From NCBI RefSeq assembly GCF_004355225.1, contig NZ_CP037933.1, positions 310,001 through 374,000 on the forward strand: a stretch of 64,000 nt of DNA, in the 5' to 3' direction. This DNA comes from Flavobacterium nackdongense. GTDB lineage: Bacteria > Bacteroidota > Bacteroidia > Flavobacteriales > Flavobacteriaceae. This document shows, piece by piece, positions 1 through 8,192 of this stretch. The notes beneath the pieces were generated by a model, which ran no database searches, was not told the DNA's origin, and was given only the letters and a program-made list of their open reading frames with translations. The translations under genes and the position numbers were made by a program. Position 1 is the first letter of the stretch, and the number at the start of each line of letters is the position of its first letter.

Positions 1-577
1 GATTGAAGGCGGCTCCAATATCGGCGATCCATCCTTTGTTGGCAAACTTTAAGACCACTGCATCGTGTCTTCTGGCTTGTTGCAACCAATCTAAACTGCC
101 TATTACTTTTTGATCATCATAAGCAATTTCTTGACGACCAATTTTTAGGGAAAGATTTTTGATTTTACTGACCGTATCATTTAGGAAAATTTCTCCCCAA
201 GCTTCGTGAAGCATCAATCCATCGTTGGCATCTACGGTCGTTTTATTGATAGAGGACTGGTCTTGACCCCAAACGCGAACATCTTGCAATGATAAATATG
301 CTTTAAAACGGTAGCCAGCAAATCCTGCATTCAGTCTGGCTCTTTGCGAAGTGAACAAGGCTGCGTCGTCCCCTTTTTTTTGTAAAGTTCCTTGTCCGTC
401 TCTTAGTTCTGTTCGAGGTCTCAATTGTCCGGTAAGCGTAAATTGTGCTTTAGATTCTTGAACACTTAATGCGGTCACAGCAACTCCCAAAAGGAACGTT
501 TTGGAGAGGCAAGTTTGTAAAATGGTTTCTTTTTTGAATCCTTGAATAGCTAGTAATTTGTTCTTAATAGTTCGCAT
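1..577 (-). CDS. Outer-membrane porin, alginate-export type (partial)
   Basis: This is the 5' part of a gene whose 3' end lies beyond the left edge; about 192 codons are visible. The product starts MRTIKNKLLA, has a hydrophobic signal segment ending near ESKAQF, and continues as a beta-barrel-like protein with LTGQLRPRTELRDGQG and the Arg-rich SQRARLNAGF stretch typical of the alginate_exp porin family. The start is the ATG at 577, 29 bases from a TAnnTTTG promoter element on the same strand. It lies beside nitrate assimilation genes and shares an upstream palindrome with them, so I infer that it admits nitrate or another small anion. The substrate is not shown by the sequence. Confidence 0.75.
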   Translation of the reverse strand, partial: MRTIKNKLLAIQGFKKETILQTCLSKTFLLGVAVTALSVQESKAQFTLTGQLRPRTELRDGQGTLQKKGDDAALFTSQRARLNAGFAGYRFKAYLSLQDVRVWGQDQSSINKTTVDANDGLMLHEAWGEIFLNDTVSKIKNLSLKIGRQEIAYDDQKVIGSLDWLQQARRHDAVVLKFANKGWIADIGAAFN

Positions 578-605
578 AATAGTTTTGTTTTTAATTAGTA
601 CATTG

Positions 606-613
606 CAAATATA
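606..613 (-). promoter_or_regulatory. -7 promoter element of the porin gene
   Basis: Read on the minus strand this is TATATTTG, an exact match to the Bacteroidota TAnnTTTG element. It is followed by A/T-rich leader to the ATG at 577. No clear -33 TTG is seen, which fits a promoter that needs an activator or that is overlapped by the operator at 616..631. Confidence 0.5.
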
Positions 614-615
614 CG

Positions 616-631
616 TAAGTATTAATACGTA
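616..631. promoter_or_regulatory. Candidate Crp/Fnr operator, copy 1
   Basis: TAAGTATTAATACGTA forms 7-bp arms around a 2-base centre with one mismatch. It is the same layout as the perfect TACGTAT-N2-ATACGTA palindrome at 1844..1859. It lies directly upstream of the porin -7 element. The regulator at 847..1545 is the obvious candidate ligand, but that is inference. Confidence 0.5.
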
Positions 632-846
632 GCTTTATGAAATAATACAGACTAAAACCATTTTTTACTACAGAAAATAAGGAGCTAAAATCAGGTAATT
701 TTATGTTTTTTGGCAGTAAATAGCAAGGAGGTCAATGATGACAATAGTTTTGAACCTAAGTAGAATACTTAGCAAACGAAAAAGGGGAGCAACTAGAATA
801 GTAAATAATCACAATTTTAGTAATCTGCAATCGTGTTTTTTGCAAT

Positions 847-1545
847 TTATTTATGTTCAATGATTTCTGATCGCATTTTTTCAACATTCAAAAGGCCTAT
901 TTTTTTGCCAACTGTTTTGAGTAGTAGTTCTTTTTTTAAACTGGAAATGACCCGAATTACCTGTTCTTCCGTGGTTCCGGCAAAATCGGCAATGTCACGT
1001 CGGGATAAATCTACTTCAATTACGCCTTTCGATTGACCGAATTTTCGATGGATATATAATAAGGTATCAATGACTCGTTCGCGAACATTCATTTGAGCAA
1101 TTTTGCGAATATTATTTTCGCTTTTATTCAATTCTTCCGCATAGAAAAGCATTAAATCGAAAGTGAATTCAGGGACGTTTTTTAGAATATCCAACATATC
1201 CTCATTACTGAAATTGCATAAAACAGTGTCTTCAAGAGCCGAAGCACCAATGAGGCAACGTTTGCTGGTGGCAAATCCTCTAAACCCCACAACATCACCA
1301 TTTGTAGTGAGTCTAACAATCTGTTCTCTGCCGTAAATACCGGTTTTGACCGTTTTTACTTTTCCTCTATAGACAAAGTACAAGCCCTGAGTTGGCGCTC
1401 CTTCAATGATGAATTGCTGCGATTTTTTACAAATAAAACTATTCTTTTTTTCGATATAAGTTCGCATTTTTTCTAAATGAAGATGCTTTTTGATAAAGCA
1501 ATTTTCATTCAGACAGCTGTCGCAAATTGGTGTTTCTTTCTTCAT
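847..1545 (-). CDS. Crp/Fnr family transcription regulator with N-terminal Cys cluster
   Basis: The 232-residue protein has a cyclic-nucleotide-binding-like beta-roll (about residues 25-145), a dimerisation helix, and a C-terminal winged helix (SRRDIADFAGTTEEQVIRVI, about 175-200). N-terminal cysteines at 8, 11, 16 and 39 are spaced much like the Fe-S cysteines of Fnr, which suggests a redox-, oxygen- or NO-sensing cluster rather than cAMP sensing. In the recognition helix the Crp RExxxR pattern becomes EExxxR, so the DNA site should differ from both classical Crp and Fnr sites. It sits between the porin and the nitrate reductase genes and probably controls both. The cluster type is an inference. 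Confidence 0.85.
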   Translation of the reverse strand: MKKETPICDSCLNENCFIKKHLHLEKMRTYIEKKNSFICKKSQQFIIEGAPTQGLYFVYRGKVKTVKTGIYGREQIVRLTTNGDVVGFRGFATSKRCLIGASALEDTVLCNFSNEDMLDILKNVPEFTFDLMLFYAEELNKSENNIRKIAQMNVRERVIDTLLYIHRKFGQSKGVIEVDLSRRDIADFAGTTEEQVIRVISSLKKELLLKTVGKKIGLLNVEKMRSEIIEHK

Positions 1546-1624
1546 ACTAAAATGGAATTAAGGGCGATAAAATGATTTGTCCACATTGCTTCGTTTTTTC
1601 TACTAATAAACTCCTAAAAAAAAA

Positions 1625-1773
1625 TTAACCACATAGAAAAATAATTGATTTAAATAGAAATGCGCTTCGCTTATCATAGATTTTATAGCTATGTGTAAAT
1701 TAAATGCCTATGACGGTCTTTTAAAATTTAGACTATTTTCCTATATTTTCGCGGATAAGTCTATGTGGTTTAA
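1625..1773. repeat. Palindromic intergenic repeat, TTAACCACATAGA family, copy 1
   Basis: The left arm TTAACCACATAGA and right arm TCTATGTGGTTTAA are inverted and enclose about 120 bp of A/T-rich sequence with further ATAG/CTAT pairs. The same arms recur at 7187..7200, 40087..40100 and 47900..48033. There is no coding signal; a 93-codon open frame across it is chance. Confidence 0.7.
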
Positions 1774-1843
1774 AAGAAATAGCAATCTTATTCGGAAATC
1801 AATTTATTTATTTTGTCAAACGTATAAAATATTTTTCAATTTA

Positions 1844-1869
1844 TACGTATTTATACGTAAAAATACTTA
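1844..1869. promoter_or_regulatory. Candidate Crp/Fnr operator, copies 2 and 3 (overlapping)
   Basis: 1844..1859 is the perfect inverted repeat TACGTAT-TT-ATACGTA. A second copy, 1854..1869 (TACGTAAAAATACTTA), overlaps it by six bases with two mismatches to the consensus. The pair lies about 120 bp before the nitrate reductase ATG. A weak -7 match, AATCTTTG, occurs at 1900..1907, which would put the palindromes roughly 50-60 bp before transcription start, a usual place for a Crp-type activator. The start site is not known. Confidence 0.6.
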
Positions 1870-1908
1870 TTTTTACATTTTTAAAAATAGAAATACTCCA
1901 ATCTTTGC

Positions 1909-1966
1909 TCCCTTTCCTTTGCTTCGCCAGTTCGCTGTCGCTCGTGTGGAGAGGGTTGGGGTGAGG
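1909..1966. repeat. Short G/C-rich hairpin repeat before the nitrate reductase gene
   Basis: CTCCCTTTCC at 1909 and GGAGAGGGTTGGGG near 1948 can pair, around an inner TTCGCTGTCGCTCG. This kind of tract is common between genes in flavobacteria and also appears, inside coding sequence, at the joints of the insertion in recG. It leaves only about 15 bases before the ATG at 1982 and may affect translation. Confidence 0.4.
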
Positions 1967-1981
1967 ACATAAAGAAATTCA

Positions 1982-4900
1982 ATGATGCAAAATTCAGAAA
2001 TTAAAACGGCGTGTTCCTATTGTGGAGTGGGATGCGGAATTATTGTAACACAAGATGCTAAAAATGGAGTAGAAGTAAAGGGCGATGTCAATCATCCTGT
2101 AAATCGAGGGATGCTTTGTTCTAAAGGAATGAATTTGCATTATGTGGTCAATGACACTTCCGATCGAATTTTGTATCCGGAAATGCGCTGGAGCAAATCC
2201 CATCCAAAAGAAAGAGTGAGTTGGGATACCGCTTTAGACAGAGCTGCAGCTGTTTTTTCTTCCATTATCAAAAAGCACGGTCCCGACAGTGTGGGGTTTT
2301 ATGTCAGTGGTCAATGCCTAACTGAGGAATATTATTTGGTAAACAAACTGGTAAAAGGTTTTTTGAAAACGAATAATATCGATACCAACTCCAGATTGTG
2401 TATGAGTTCGGCAGTGGTGGGGTACAAAAAAACCTTTGGTGAGGACAGCGTCCCCATTGCGTATGATGATATCGAATTGGCCGACACTTTTTTAATTACC
2501 GGCGCCAATCCAGCTTGGTGTCATCCGATTCTTTTCAGAAGATTGGAACAACACAAAGAGAAAAATCCAAAGGTCAAAATCATTGTTATCGATCCCAGAC
2601 GCACTGATTCGGCGGCCTTAGCCGATTTGCATTTGCAAATTATTCCCGGAACCGATATTATTCTCTATCACGCCATCGGAAAACGATTGATCGAAAAAGG
2701 ATATATCGACAACGATTTTATTAAAAACAATACCGAAAATTTCAAATTATATAAAGACTTAGTTGTATCCAGTTCGTTCGAAAAAGCGTCAAAACTTTGC
2801 GGAGTTACTGTCAAAGACATCAAATTAGCTGCAGACATCATCGGCAAAGCCAAAGGATTTATTTCGCTTTGGGCAATGGGACTCAACCAAAGCGCCATTG
2901 GAGTCGATAAAAATACCGCTTTGCTCAACCTGTCATTAGTGACTGGACAAGTGGGAAAACCGGGTTCAGGGCCTTTTTCTTTGACAGGTCAGCCCAATGC
3001 TATGGGAGGTCGAGAAGTGGGTGGATTGGCCAATTTGTTAGCGGTACACAAAGAATTAAACAATCCGACGCATCGCCAAGAAGTAGCCGATTTTTGGGGT
3101 GTGACTGATATTTCTGAAAAACCGGGCTTAACTGCCACCGAAATGTTCGATGCACTGGAATCCGGAAAAATGAAAGCGATTTGGATTATTTGCACCAATC
3201 CAATGGTGAGCTTACCCGATTCCCGAAGAGTGGAAAAAGCCTTGCAAAATGCCAAATTTGTCGTAGTGCAGGACATCTCACATAATTCGGATACTTCTAA
3301 ATTTGCCGATTTATTGTTGCCCGCAGCGGGTTGGTTAGAAAAAGACGGAACAATGACCAATTCCGAAAGGCGTATTTCGTATCTTCCTAAAGGCATCAGC
3401 GCTCCGGGTGAAGCCCTGTCGGATGTCGAAATTTTGATCCGTTTTGCTCAAAAAATGAAATTCAATGGGTTCAATTTCAATACCACCGAAGAGGTGTACA
3501 AGGAATATTGTTTGATGACCAAAGGCACCAAAATGGATATTTCCTTCTTGAATTACAATCGCCTCAAAAACGAAGGTACTTTTCAATGGCCGGTTCCCGA
3601 TTATGGGCATCCCGGAACACCGAGATTGTTTACCGACAAAAAATTCTATACGCCTTCGCAAAAAGCGATTTTCAATATTCCAACGGCTATCGAAAATACT
3701 TCTGAGGCACCTAATGCACAGTTTCCGTTTATTCTAACCACCGGCAGAATTCGAGATCAATGGCATACGATGACCAAAACGGGAAAAGTGTCGCGATTGA
3801 TGACACATATTCCAAGTCCGATGCTCGAAATTAATCCGATTGATGCTTACAAATCGTCAATAAATTCGGGAGATATTGTTGTGGTAACGAGCAAAAATGG
3901 AACGGTTCGAGTCAAAGCAAAAGTTACCGACAGCATCAAAGAAGGCGTCGTTTTCTTGCCAATGCATTGGGGAAAACAACTGGAAAACGACTTGAATAGA
4001 ACCAATAATTTGACCAATACGGTTGTGGATCCGATTTCAAAAGAACCTGATTTTAAGTTCACGACAGTCGCTATCGCTAAATATGTAAAACCATTCGAGA
4101 AGATTGCAGTCGTTGGAGCAGGAGCAGCCGCTTTTCGATTCATACAAAATTATCGTGAAATCAATACCAGCGATGAAATCATTGTGTTTTCTAACGAGGA
4201 AAATCCTTTTTATAATAGGGTTTTGCTGCCGGAATATATGACTGGTGAATTCAGTTGGGAACAGCTGCAGAAGATCAAAGAAGAAGCTTTGAACAAATTG
4301 AATATCACGATGAAATCGAATGTAGCCATCGATGCAGTCAACACTCAGGAAAAAACAATTTTGGATAGTCAGGGGCATCTACACACCTTTGACTCCTTAA
4401 TTTTAGCTACCGGAAGCCGTCCTTTTGTACCTGAAAATGCGCAATTGCATTTGCCGGGTCGGTTTATTATGAGACGTAAAAACGATGCCGACAGGCTAAA
4501 ATCGTATTTAGATAACACTCAGTTACCCGCCGAGGAGCAACACGTTGTAATCGTTGGTGGTGGTCTTTTAGGTTTAGAATTGGCTGCCGCCCTAAAACAT
4601 AAAAACGTAAAAATTACAATCATTCAGCGTGCTCCTCGTTTGATGGAACGACAGTTGGATCGAATATCTTCAAAATTATTAGCAGAGGAAGTTCAACAAC
4701 TTGATATTCAAATTTATTTTGATAACGAAGTCAGTACCGTTTTCGAGTCGGATATGCCAAATGTATTAGAAATTGCTCTGAAAAGTGGACGAATTATTCA
4801 CGCTAATGCCATTGTGTACACCATTGGAACGATTCCAAATATCGAAATTGCCAAAGAATCTGGATTGGCTTGTGGTCGTGGGGTCAAGGTCAATCAGTAT

Positions 4901-5497
4901 TTGCAATCTTCGAATCCTAGTATTTTTGCCATTGGCGAAATAGCGGAATTCAACAATCAACTGTTTGGAATCACATCGGCTGCCGAAGAACAAGCTGATA
5001 TTTTGGCCAATTTTATGGCGGGCGATATCAGTAGTTTTTACAAAGGTTCGGTTTTGATGAACATCTTAAAATTAGAAGACATCAATTTATGTAGTATTGG
5101 TCAGGTTGAAATTCCCGAAAATGATGACTCCTATGAGGAAATCGTTTTTGCAGATCTGAGACAACGGTATTACAAAAAATGTATCGTAAAAAATGATTTG
5201 CTGGTCGGCGCGATTTTAATGGGCGACAAGAATGAATTTGCCGAATTCAAAACCCTAATCGAAAGCAAAATTGAACTTGCCGACAAACGAAATTCCTTGC
5301 TTAGAGGAAGTTCTAATGCCAAGCCAGTGTTAGGAAAATTGGTTTGCTCTTGTAGTCAAGTAGGCGCCGGTAATCTGGAAGAAGCGATCAAAAGTGGTGT
5401 AACCAATTTCACCGAATTATGCAAAACTTCAGGTGCTGGATTAGGCTGTGGTAGTTGTAAAACTGAAGTGAAAGATATATTAGCAAAATGCAAATAG
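1982..5497 (+). CDS. Assimilatory nitrate reductase fused to NAD(P)H-dependent reductase and [2Fe-2S] domain
   Basis: The 1171-residue protein has three parts. Residues 1 to about 690 are a molybdopterin oxidoreductase of the NasA/NarB type, with an N-terminal [4Fe-4S] motif (Cys 11, 14, 18 and 46). From about 705 to 1080 is a FAD/NAD(P) pyridine-nucleotide reductase with two Rossmann motifs (VVGAGAAAF and IVGGGLLGLELA). From about 1120 is a BFD-like [2Fe-2S] domain (CSC and CGSC). The fusion lets electrons pass from NAD(P)H through FAD and Fe-S to molybdopterin within one cytoplasmic chain, work that NasA and NasC subunits share elsewhere. There is no Tat signal, which fits an assimilatory enzyme. 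The next gene starts 72 bp downstream. Confidence 0.9.
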   Translation: MMQNSEIKTACSYCGVGCGIIVTQDAKNGVEVKGDVNHPVNRGMLCSKGMNLHYVVNDTSDRILYPEMRWSKSHPKERVSWDTALDRAAAVFSSIIKKHGPDSVGFYVSGQCLTEEYYLVNKLVKGFLKTNNIDTNSRLCMSSAVVGYKKTFGEDSVPIAYDDIELADTFLITGANPAWCHPILFRRLEQHKEKNPKVKIIVIDPRRTDSAALADLHLQIIPGTDIILYHAIGKRLIEKGYIDNDFIKNNTENFKLYKDLVVSSSFEKASKLCGVTVKDIKLAADIIGKAKGFISLWAMGLNQSAIGVDKNTALLNLSLVTGQVGKPGSGPFSLTGQPNAMGGREVGGLANLLAVHKELNNPTHRQEVADFWGVTDISEKPGLTATEMFDALESGKMKAIWIICTNPMVSLPDSRRVEKALQNAKFVVVQDISHNSDTSKFADLLLPAAGWLEKDGTMTNSERRISYLPKGISAPGEALSDVEILIRFAQKMKFNGFNFNTTEEVYKEYCLMTKGTKMDISFLNYNRLKNEGTFQWPVPDYGHPGTPRLFTDKKFYTPSQKAIFNIPTAIENTSEAPNAQFPFILTTGRIRDQWHTMTKTGKVSRLMTHIPSPMLEINPIDAYKSSINSGDIVVVTSKNGTVRVKAKVTDSIKEGVVFLPMHWGKQLENDLNRTNNLTNTVVDPISKEPDFKFTTVAIAKYVKPFEKIAVVGAGAAAFRFIQNYREINTSDEIIVFSNEENPFYNRVLLPEYMTGEFSWEQLQKIKEEALNKLNITMKSNVAIDAVNTQEKTILDSQGHLHTFDSLILATGSRPFVPENAQLHLPGRFIMRRKNDADRLKSYLDNTQLPAEEQHVVIVGGGLLGLELAAALKHKNVKITIIQRAPRLMERQLDRISSKLLAEEVQQLDIQIYFDNEVSTVFESDMPNVLEIALKSGRIIHANAIVYTIGTIPNIEIAKESGLACGRGVKVNQYLQSSNPSIFAIGEIAEFNNQLFGITSAAEEQADILANFMAGDISSFYKGSVLMNILKLEDINLCSIGQVEIPENDDSYEEIVFADLRQRYYKKCIVKNDLLVGAILMGDKNEFAEFKTLIESKIELADKRNSLLRGSSNAKPVLGKLVCSCSQVGAGNLEEAIKSGVTNFTELCKTSGAGLGCGSCKTEVKDILAKCK

Positions 5498-5503
5498 GTT
5501 TGT

Positions 5504-5565
5504 AGTTTGTTGTTTATGGTTTACAGCTGTAACCGCAAACAACAAACCATAAACTATAAACTGTA
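5504..5565. repeat. Inverted repeat between nitrate reductase and the next gene
   Basis: GTTTATGGTTT (5512..5522) and AAACCATAAAC (5544..5554) are exact inverted copies, and between them TTACAGCTGTAA (5521..5532) is a perfect palindrome. In RNA this gives a hairpin just before the downstream start codon at 5570, so it may tune expression of the second gene. The AAACCATAAAC wording resembles the low-complexity tract at 16250..16306. Confidence 0.55.
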
Positions 5566-5569
5566 AAAA

Positions 5570-6997
5570 ATGAAAAACACACGATTAATAGTAAAAGGAG
5601 GGGTGATTTCGCCCGGTGAGTTGCGAGAAATTGTCAATATGAGTTTAGAGCAGGGACTCAAATCCATTTCTTTTGGTTCCCGACAAGATATTATTTTTCC
5701 CGCAGATTTTTTGACTTTAGATAAAGGAAAAATAGACAAGCATCATTTTGTTTATCCTGATGAAAAAAGTGGCAATAATATCGTCTCATCTTATGTTTCG
5801 ACCGATATTTTTGCGAATACGCCTTGGCTTACTGGAAATAAATTTCTGTACATTCTGGAACAATTCAAAGAACAGCCCAAATTAAAAGTAAATATCAACG
5901 ACCCAAAACAGCAGCTTGTTCCTTTGTTTACGGGGCATATCAACTTTATTGCCTCGCATCACGAGGATTATTGGTTTTTGTACATTCGTTTGCCCAAATG
6001 GGACAAAATGGAAATGTATCCTGTCCTGATTTACAGTTGGAATATCGCCGAAGTATATTATGCCATCGAAAAAATACAAATCGAAGAACCCGACACAGCA
6101 GAAATGATTTTTCAATTGGTCAACGATTCTTTGGATACCAATAATCGGACTATCGACGAACCTTTGCAATTGCCGTTTTATCCTTTTCCTTATTATGAAG
6201 GGATGAATAAATTAGGTATTGACCAATATTGGCTCGGATTGTATTGGCGAAATAATTTATACGATTTAGACTTTTTGAAGGAGATGTGTGATTTGTGTTT
6301 TGATTGTAAAATAGGTAAAATATGCATCACGCCTTGGAAATCTTTCATCGTAAAAGGGATTCCAAAAGACCGGAAATTGGATTGGGAAAAATTCTTGGGC
6401 AAAAAAGGAATCAATGTGCGCCATTCTTTATTGGAGCTCAATTGGCATTTGCCAGTAGCCACAGAATGGGCTTTGAACCTCAAAACGTTTCTGGTTCGCA
6501 CCTTGGATCAATTCGATATGAGTACCTATGGGCTTACTTTCGGTATATCCGAATACAATCGGGATGGTCATTATTTCACTTCGATTGTCATCGAAAAAAA
6601 TGAATTGCCAAAAGCTTTAGAATCAATTAAAATACGCGATACTTATAATGTTTTGTATGCCAAAAATTTTGATCCAAATACCAAAGAATATATCGTTCTG
6701 GCTCAGGATGTTGACAAGCAGGAATTACCAACGATTTTGATTGAATTGAGTAAAAAATATTTTGAAGATTTGGGAAATACCGTTCTTGAAGTAGATGTGC
6801 CCAAAGCCAAAAAAGAACAACAAGAAACCGATATCCATCAATGTTTGGATTGCTTGACGCTCTACAATTCAGAATATGGCGATGGTATTCAGGGTATCGA
6901 AAAAGGCGTTTTGTTCAAAGATTTACCGGAAGAATATTGTTGTTCGCTCTGCGAATCGCCAAAAAGTAATTTTATTAATTATCTGGAAAAAGTCTAA
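5570..6997 (+). CDS. Nitrite/sulfite-reductase-like half domains with C-terminal rubredoxin
   Basis: The 475-residue protein opens with RLIVKGGVISPGELREIV and SFGSRQDIIFP, a ferredoxin-like half domain of siroheme nitrite/sulfite reductases. A second half domain appears near residue 250 (ICITPWKSFIVKGIP). The usual siroheme/[4Fe-4S] ligands (C-x5-C and C-x3-C in the core) are not evident; instead there is CDLCFDC-x5-C near 238-252. The C-terminus (about 422-470) is a complete rubredoxin with CLDC and CSLC around GVLFKDLPEEY. It probably carries electrons in nitrate or nitrite assimilation, co-transcribed with the upstream reductase. Whether it reduces nitrite itself is open, because the catalytic ligands seem to be missing. 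Confidence 0.7.
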   Translation: MKNTRLIVKGGVISPGELREIVNMSLEQGLKSISFGSRQDIIFPADFLTLDKGKIDKHHFVYPDEKSGNNIVSSYVSTDIFANTPWLTGNKFLYILEQFKEQPKLKVNINDPKQQLVPLFTGHINFIASHHEDYWFLYIRLPKWDKMEMYPVLIYSWNIAEVYYAIEKIQIEEPDTAEMIFQLVNDSLDTNNRTIDEPLQLPFYPFPYYEGMNKLGIDQYWLGLYWRNNLYDLDFLKEMCDLCFDCKIGKICITPWKSFIVKGIPKDRKLDWEKFLGKKGINVRHSLLELNWHLPVATEWALNLKTFLVRTLDQFDMSTYGLTFGISEYNRDGHYFTSIVIEKNELPKALESIKIRDTYNVLYAKNFDPNTKEYIVLAQDVDKQELPTILIELSKKYFEDLGNTVLEVDVPKAKKEQQETDIHQCLDCLTLYNSEYGDGIQGIEKGVLFKDLPEEYCCSLCESPKSNFINYLEKV

Positions 6998-7040
6998 TTT
7001 TATAGTTTTACGTTTTTTTTGTGAAAGAGTAAGTAAAATT

Positions 7041-7200
7041 TTAAACCACAAAGTTTTAATTTTACTGAACATAGAAAAATAGCGATTAAAAGGTTACATA
7101 GAAAAATTCATTTTTACACATAGTCTATGTAAACTATGAAAAAGCGAAGCTTTATAAAAACAAAAAACTATGTTTCTATAATAAAATCTATGTGGTTAAA
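7041..7200. repeat. Palindromic intergenic repeat, TTAACCACATAGA family, copy 2
   Basis: The left end TTAAACCACAAAG is degenerate; the right end TCTATGTGGTTAAA (7187..7200) is intact. Inside are ACATAGTCTATGT (a small hairpin) and GCGAAGC. It fills most of the 265-bp space before the thioesterase gene; nothing coding is seen there. Confidence 0.6.
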
Positions 7201-7262
7201 AGTTTCAAAAAAACATTTAATCAACTTATAATTTCAAAGTAATTGAATTTTAAAACCCAACT

Positions 7263-7811
7263 ATGAACACTATTTTTAAGACTGTCAGGTCCTCTGATGT
7301 AAGTATTTCGCAACTGATGTTGCCATCGCACACTAATTTCAGCGGTAAAATTCACGGTGGTTTTATTTTGTCATTGCTCGATCAAATTGCATTTGCTTGT
7401 GCCTCCAAGTTTTCGGGGAATTATTGCGTCACCGCCTCAGTGGATACGGTCAATTTCTTGAGGCCTATAGAAGTAGGCGAATTGGTATTGATGAAAGCCA
7501 GCGTCAATTATGTGGGTAAAAGTTCAATGATTATAGGCATTCGCGTAGAAGCCGAAAACATTCAAACGGGCGAAATCAATCATTGTAATTCTTCTTATTT
7601 TACGATGGTGGCCAAAGATAAAGAGGGCAAGAATGCTTTGGTTCCAGGTTTAATTTTGTCCAATTTTGAAGAGGTGAGACGTTTTCAAAATTGTTTGAAA
7701 CAAATTGCTTTGAAAAAAGAGAGAGATTCCCAAAAGAACACCGCCGATTTTGGGTCAATAGAATCGATTATGAATTCCAATTTGTACAATGTAAAGCTGG
7801 AGTTAGGGTAG
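7263..7811 (+). CDS. Acyl-CoA thioesterase, hotdog fold
   Basis: The 182-residue protein has the hotdog signature SHTNFSGKIHGGFILSLLDQ near residues 22-42, where the N, H and D region forms the active site of YciA/BACH-type acyl-CoA thioesterases. It also has the conserved V-FLRPIEVGELV strand. It should hydrolyse fatty acyl-CoA to free acid and CoA in the cytosol. The C-terminal 40 residues are charged and not conserved in an obvious way. It stands alone, followed by a bidirectional terminator and tRNA-Tyr on the other strand. Confidence 0.85.
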   Translation: MNTIFKTVRSSDVSISQLMLPSHTNFSGKIHGGFILSLLDQIAFACASKFSGNYCVTASVDTVNFLRPIEVGELVLMKASVNYVGKSSMIIGIRVEAENIQTGEINHCNSSYFTMVAKDKEGKNALVPGLILSNFEEVRRFQNCLKQIALKKERDSQKNTADFGSIESIMNSNLYNVKLELG

Positions 7812-7903
7812 GCGATTGGTTTTCTCTAGAAATGCTTAATGTAGTTGTACAAGAGAAACAGAAAAAAGAGATAGCACTATTTTGAAGGAGTTGCGATTTA
7901 AAA

Positions 7904-7931
7904 CAAAAAAAACGCACAATTGGCGTTTTTT
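7904..7931. terminator. Bidirectional rho-independent terminator
   Basis: AACGC and GCGTT (7911..7927) form a stem flanked by runs of A on the left and T on the right, so it can end both the thioesterase transcript (+) and the tRNA-Tyr transcript (-). Confidence 0.65.
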
Positions 7932-7949
7932 ATTGCTTTATTTATTTCG

Positions 7950-8030
7950 TGGGGAGAGCAGGATTCGAACCTGCGAAGTTCACACAGCAGATTTACAGTC
8001 TGCCCTCGTTGGCCGCTTGAGTATCTCCCC
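7950..8030 (-). tRNA. tRNA-Tyr (GTA)
   Basis: The reverse strand begins GGGGAGATACTCAAGCGG and ends GGTTCGAATCCTGCTCTCCCC plus discriminator A. The seven-base acceptor stem GGGGAGA/TCTCCCC is perfect, the T-arm has GGTTCGAATCC, and the anticodon loop CTGTAAA carries GTA. The long variable arm is typical of class II bacterial tRNA-Tyr. CCA is not encoded. Confidence 0.97.
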
Positions 8031-8145
8031 AAAAGCGCTTTATTGTGTTAAGCGGTTGCAAATATAGCAACAGTTTTCAGGTTTGCAAATTAAATTGACA
8101 CTTAATTTTATATAAGTTTTTAATAGGTTGGCATTGAATAAAATA

Positions 8146-8174
8146 AAAAAATCTCCGCAAGGGAGATTTTTTTA
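8146..8174 (-). terminator. Terminator of the TlpA-type gene
   Basis: AATCTCC-GCAAG-GGAGATT forms a strong stem with A/T runs on both sides, 19 bases beyond the stop codon of the minus-strand gene. Confidence 0.75.
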
Positions 8175-8192
8175 TTTTATTCCATTTTCAGC

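Noticed and set aside
1691..1972. 93-codon open frame on + strand before the nitrate reductase
   Set aside because: It lies across a palindromic repeat, the operator palindromes and a G/C-rich repeat; its composition is not protein-like.
7882..8067. 61-codon open frame on + strand
   Set aside because: It is the antisense of tRNA-Tyr, a well-known source of false RGESRIRTCE-type proteins.
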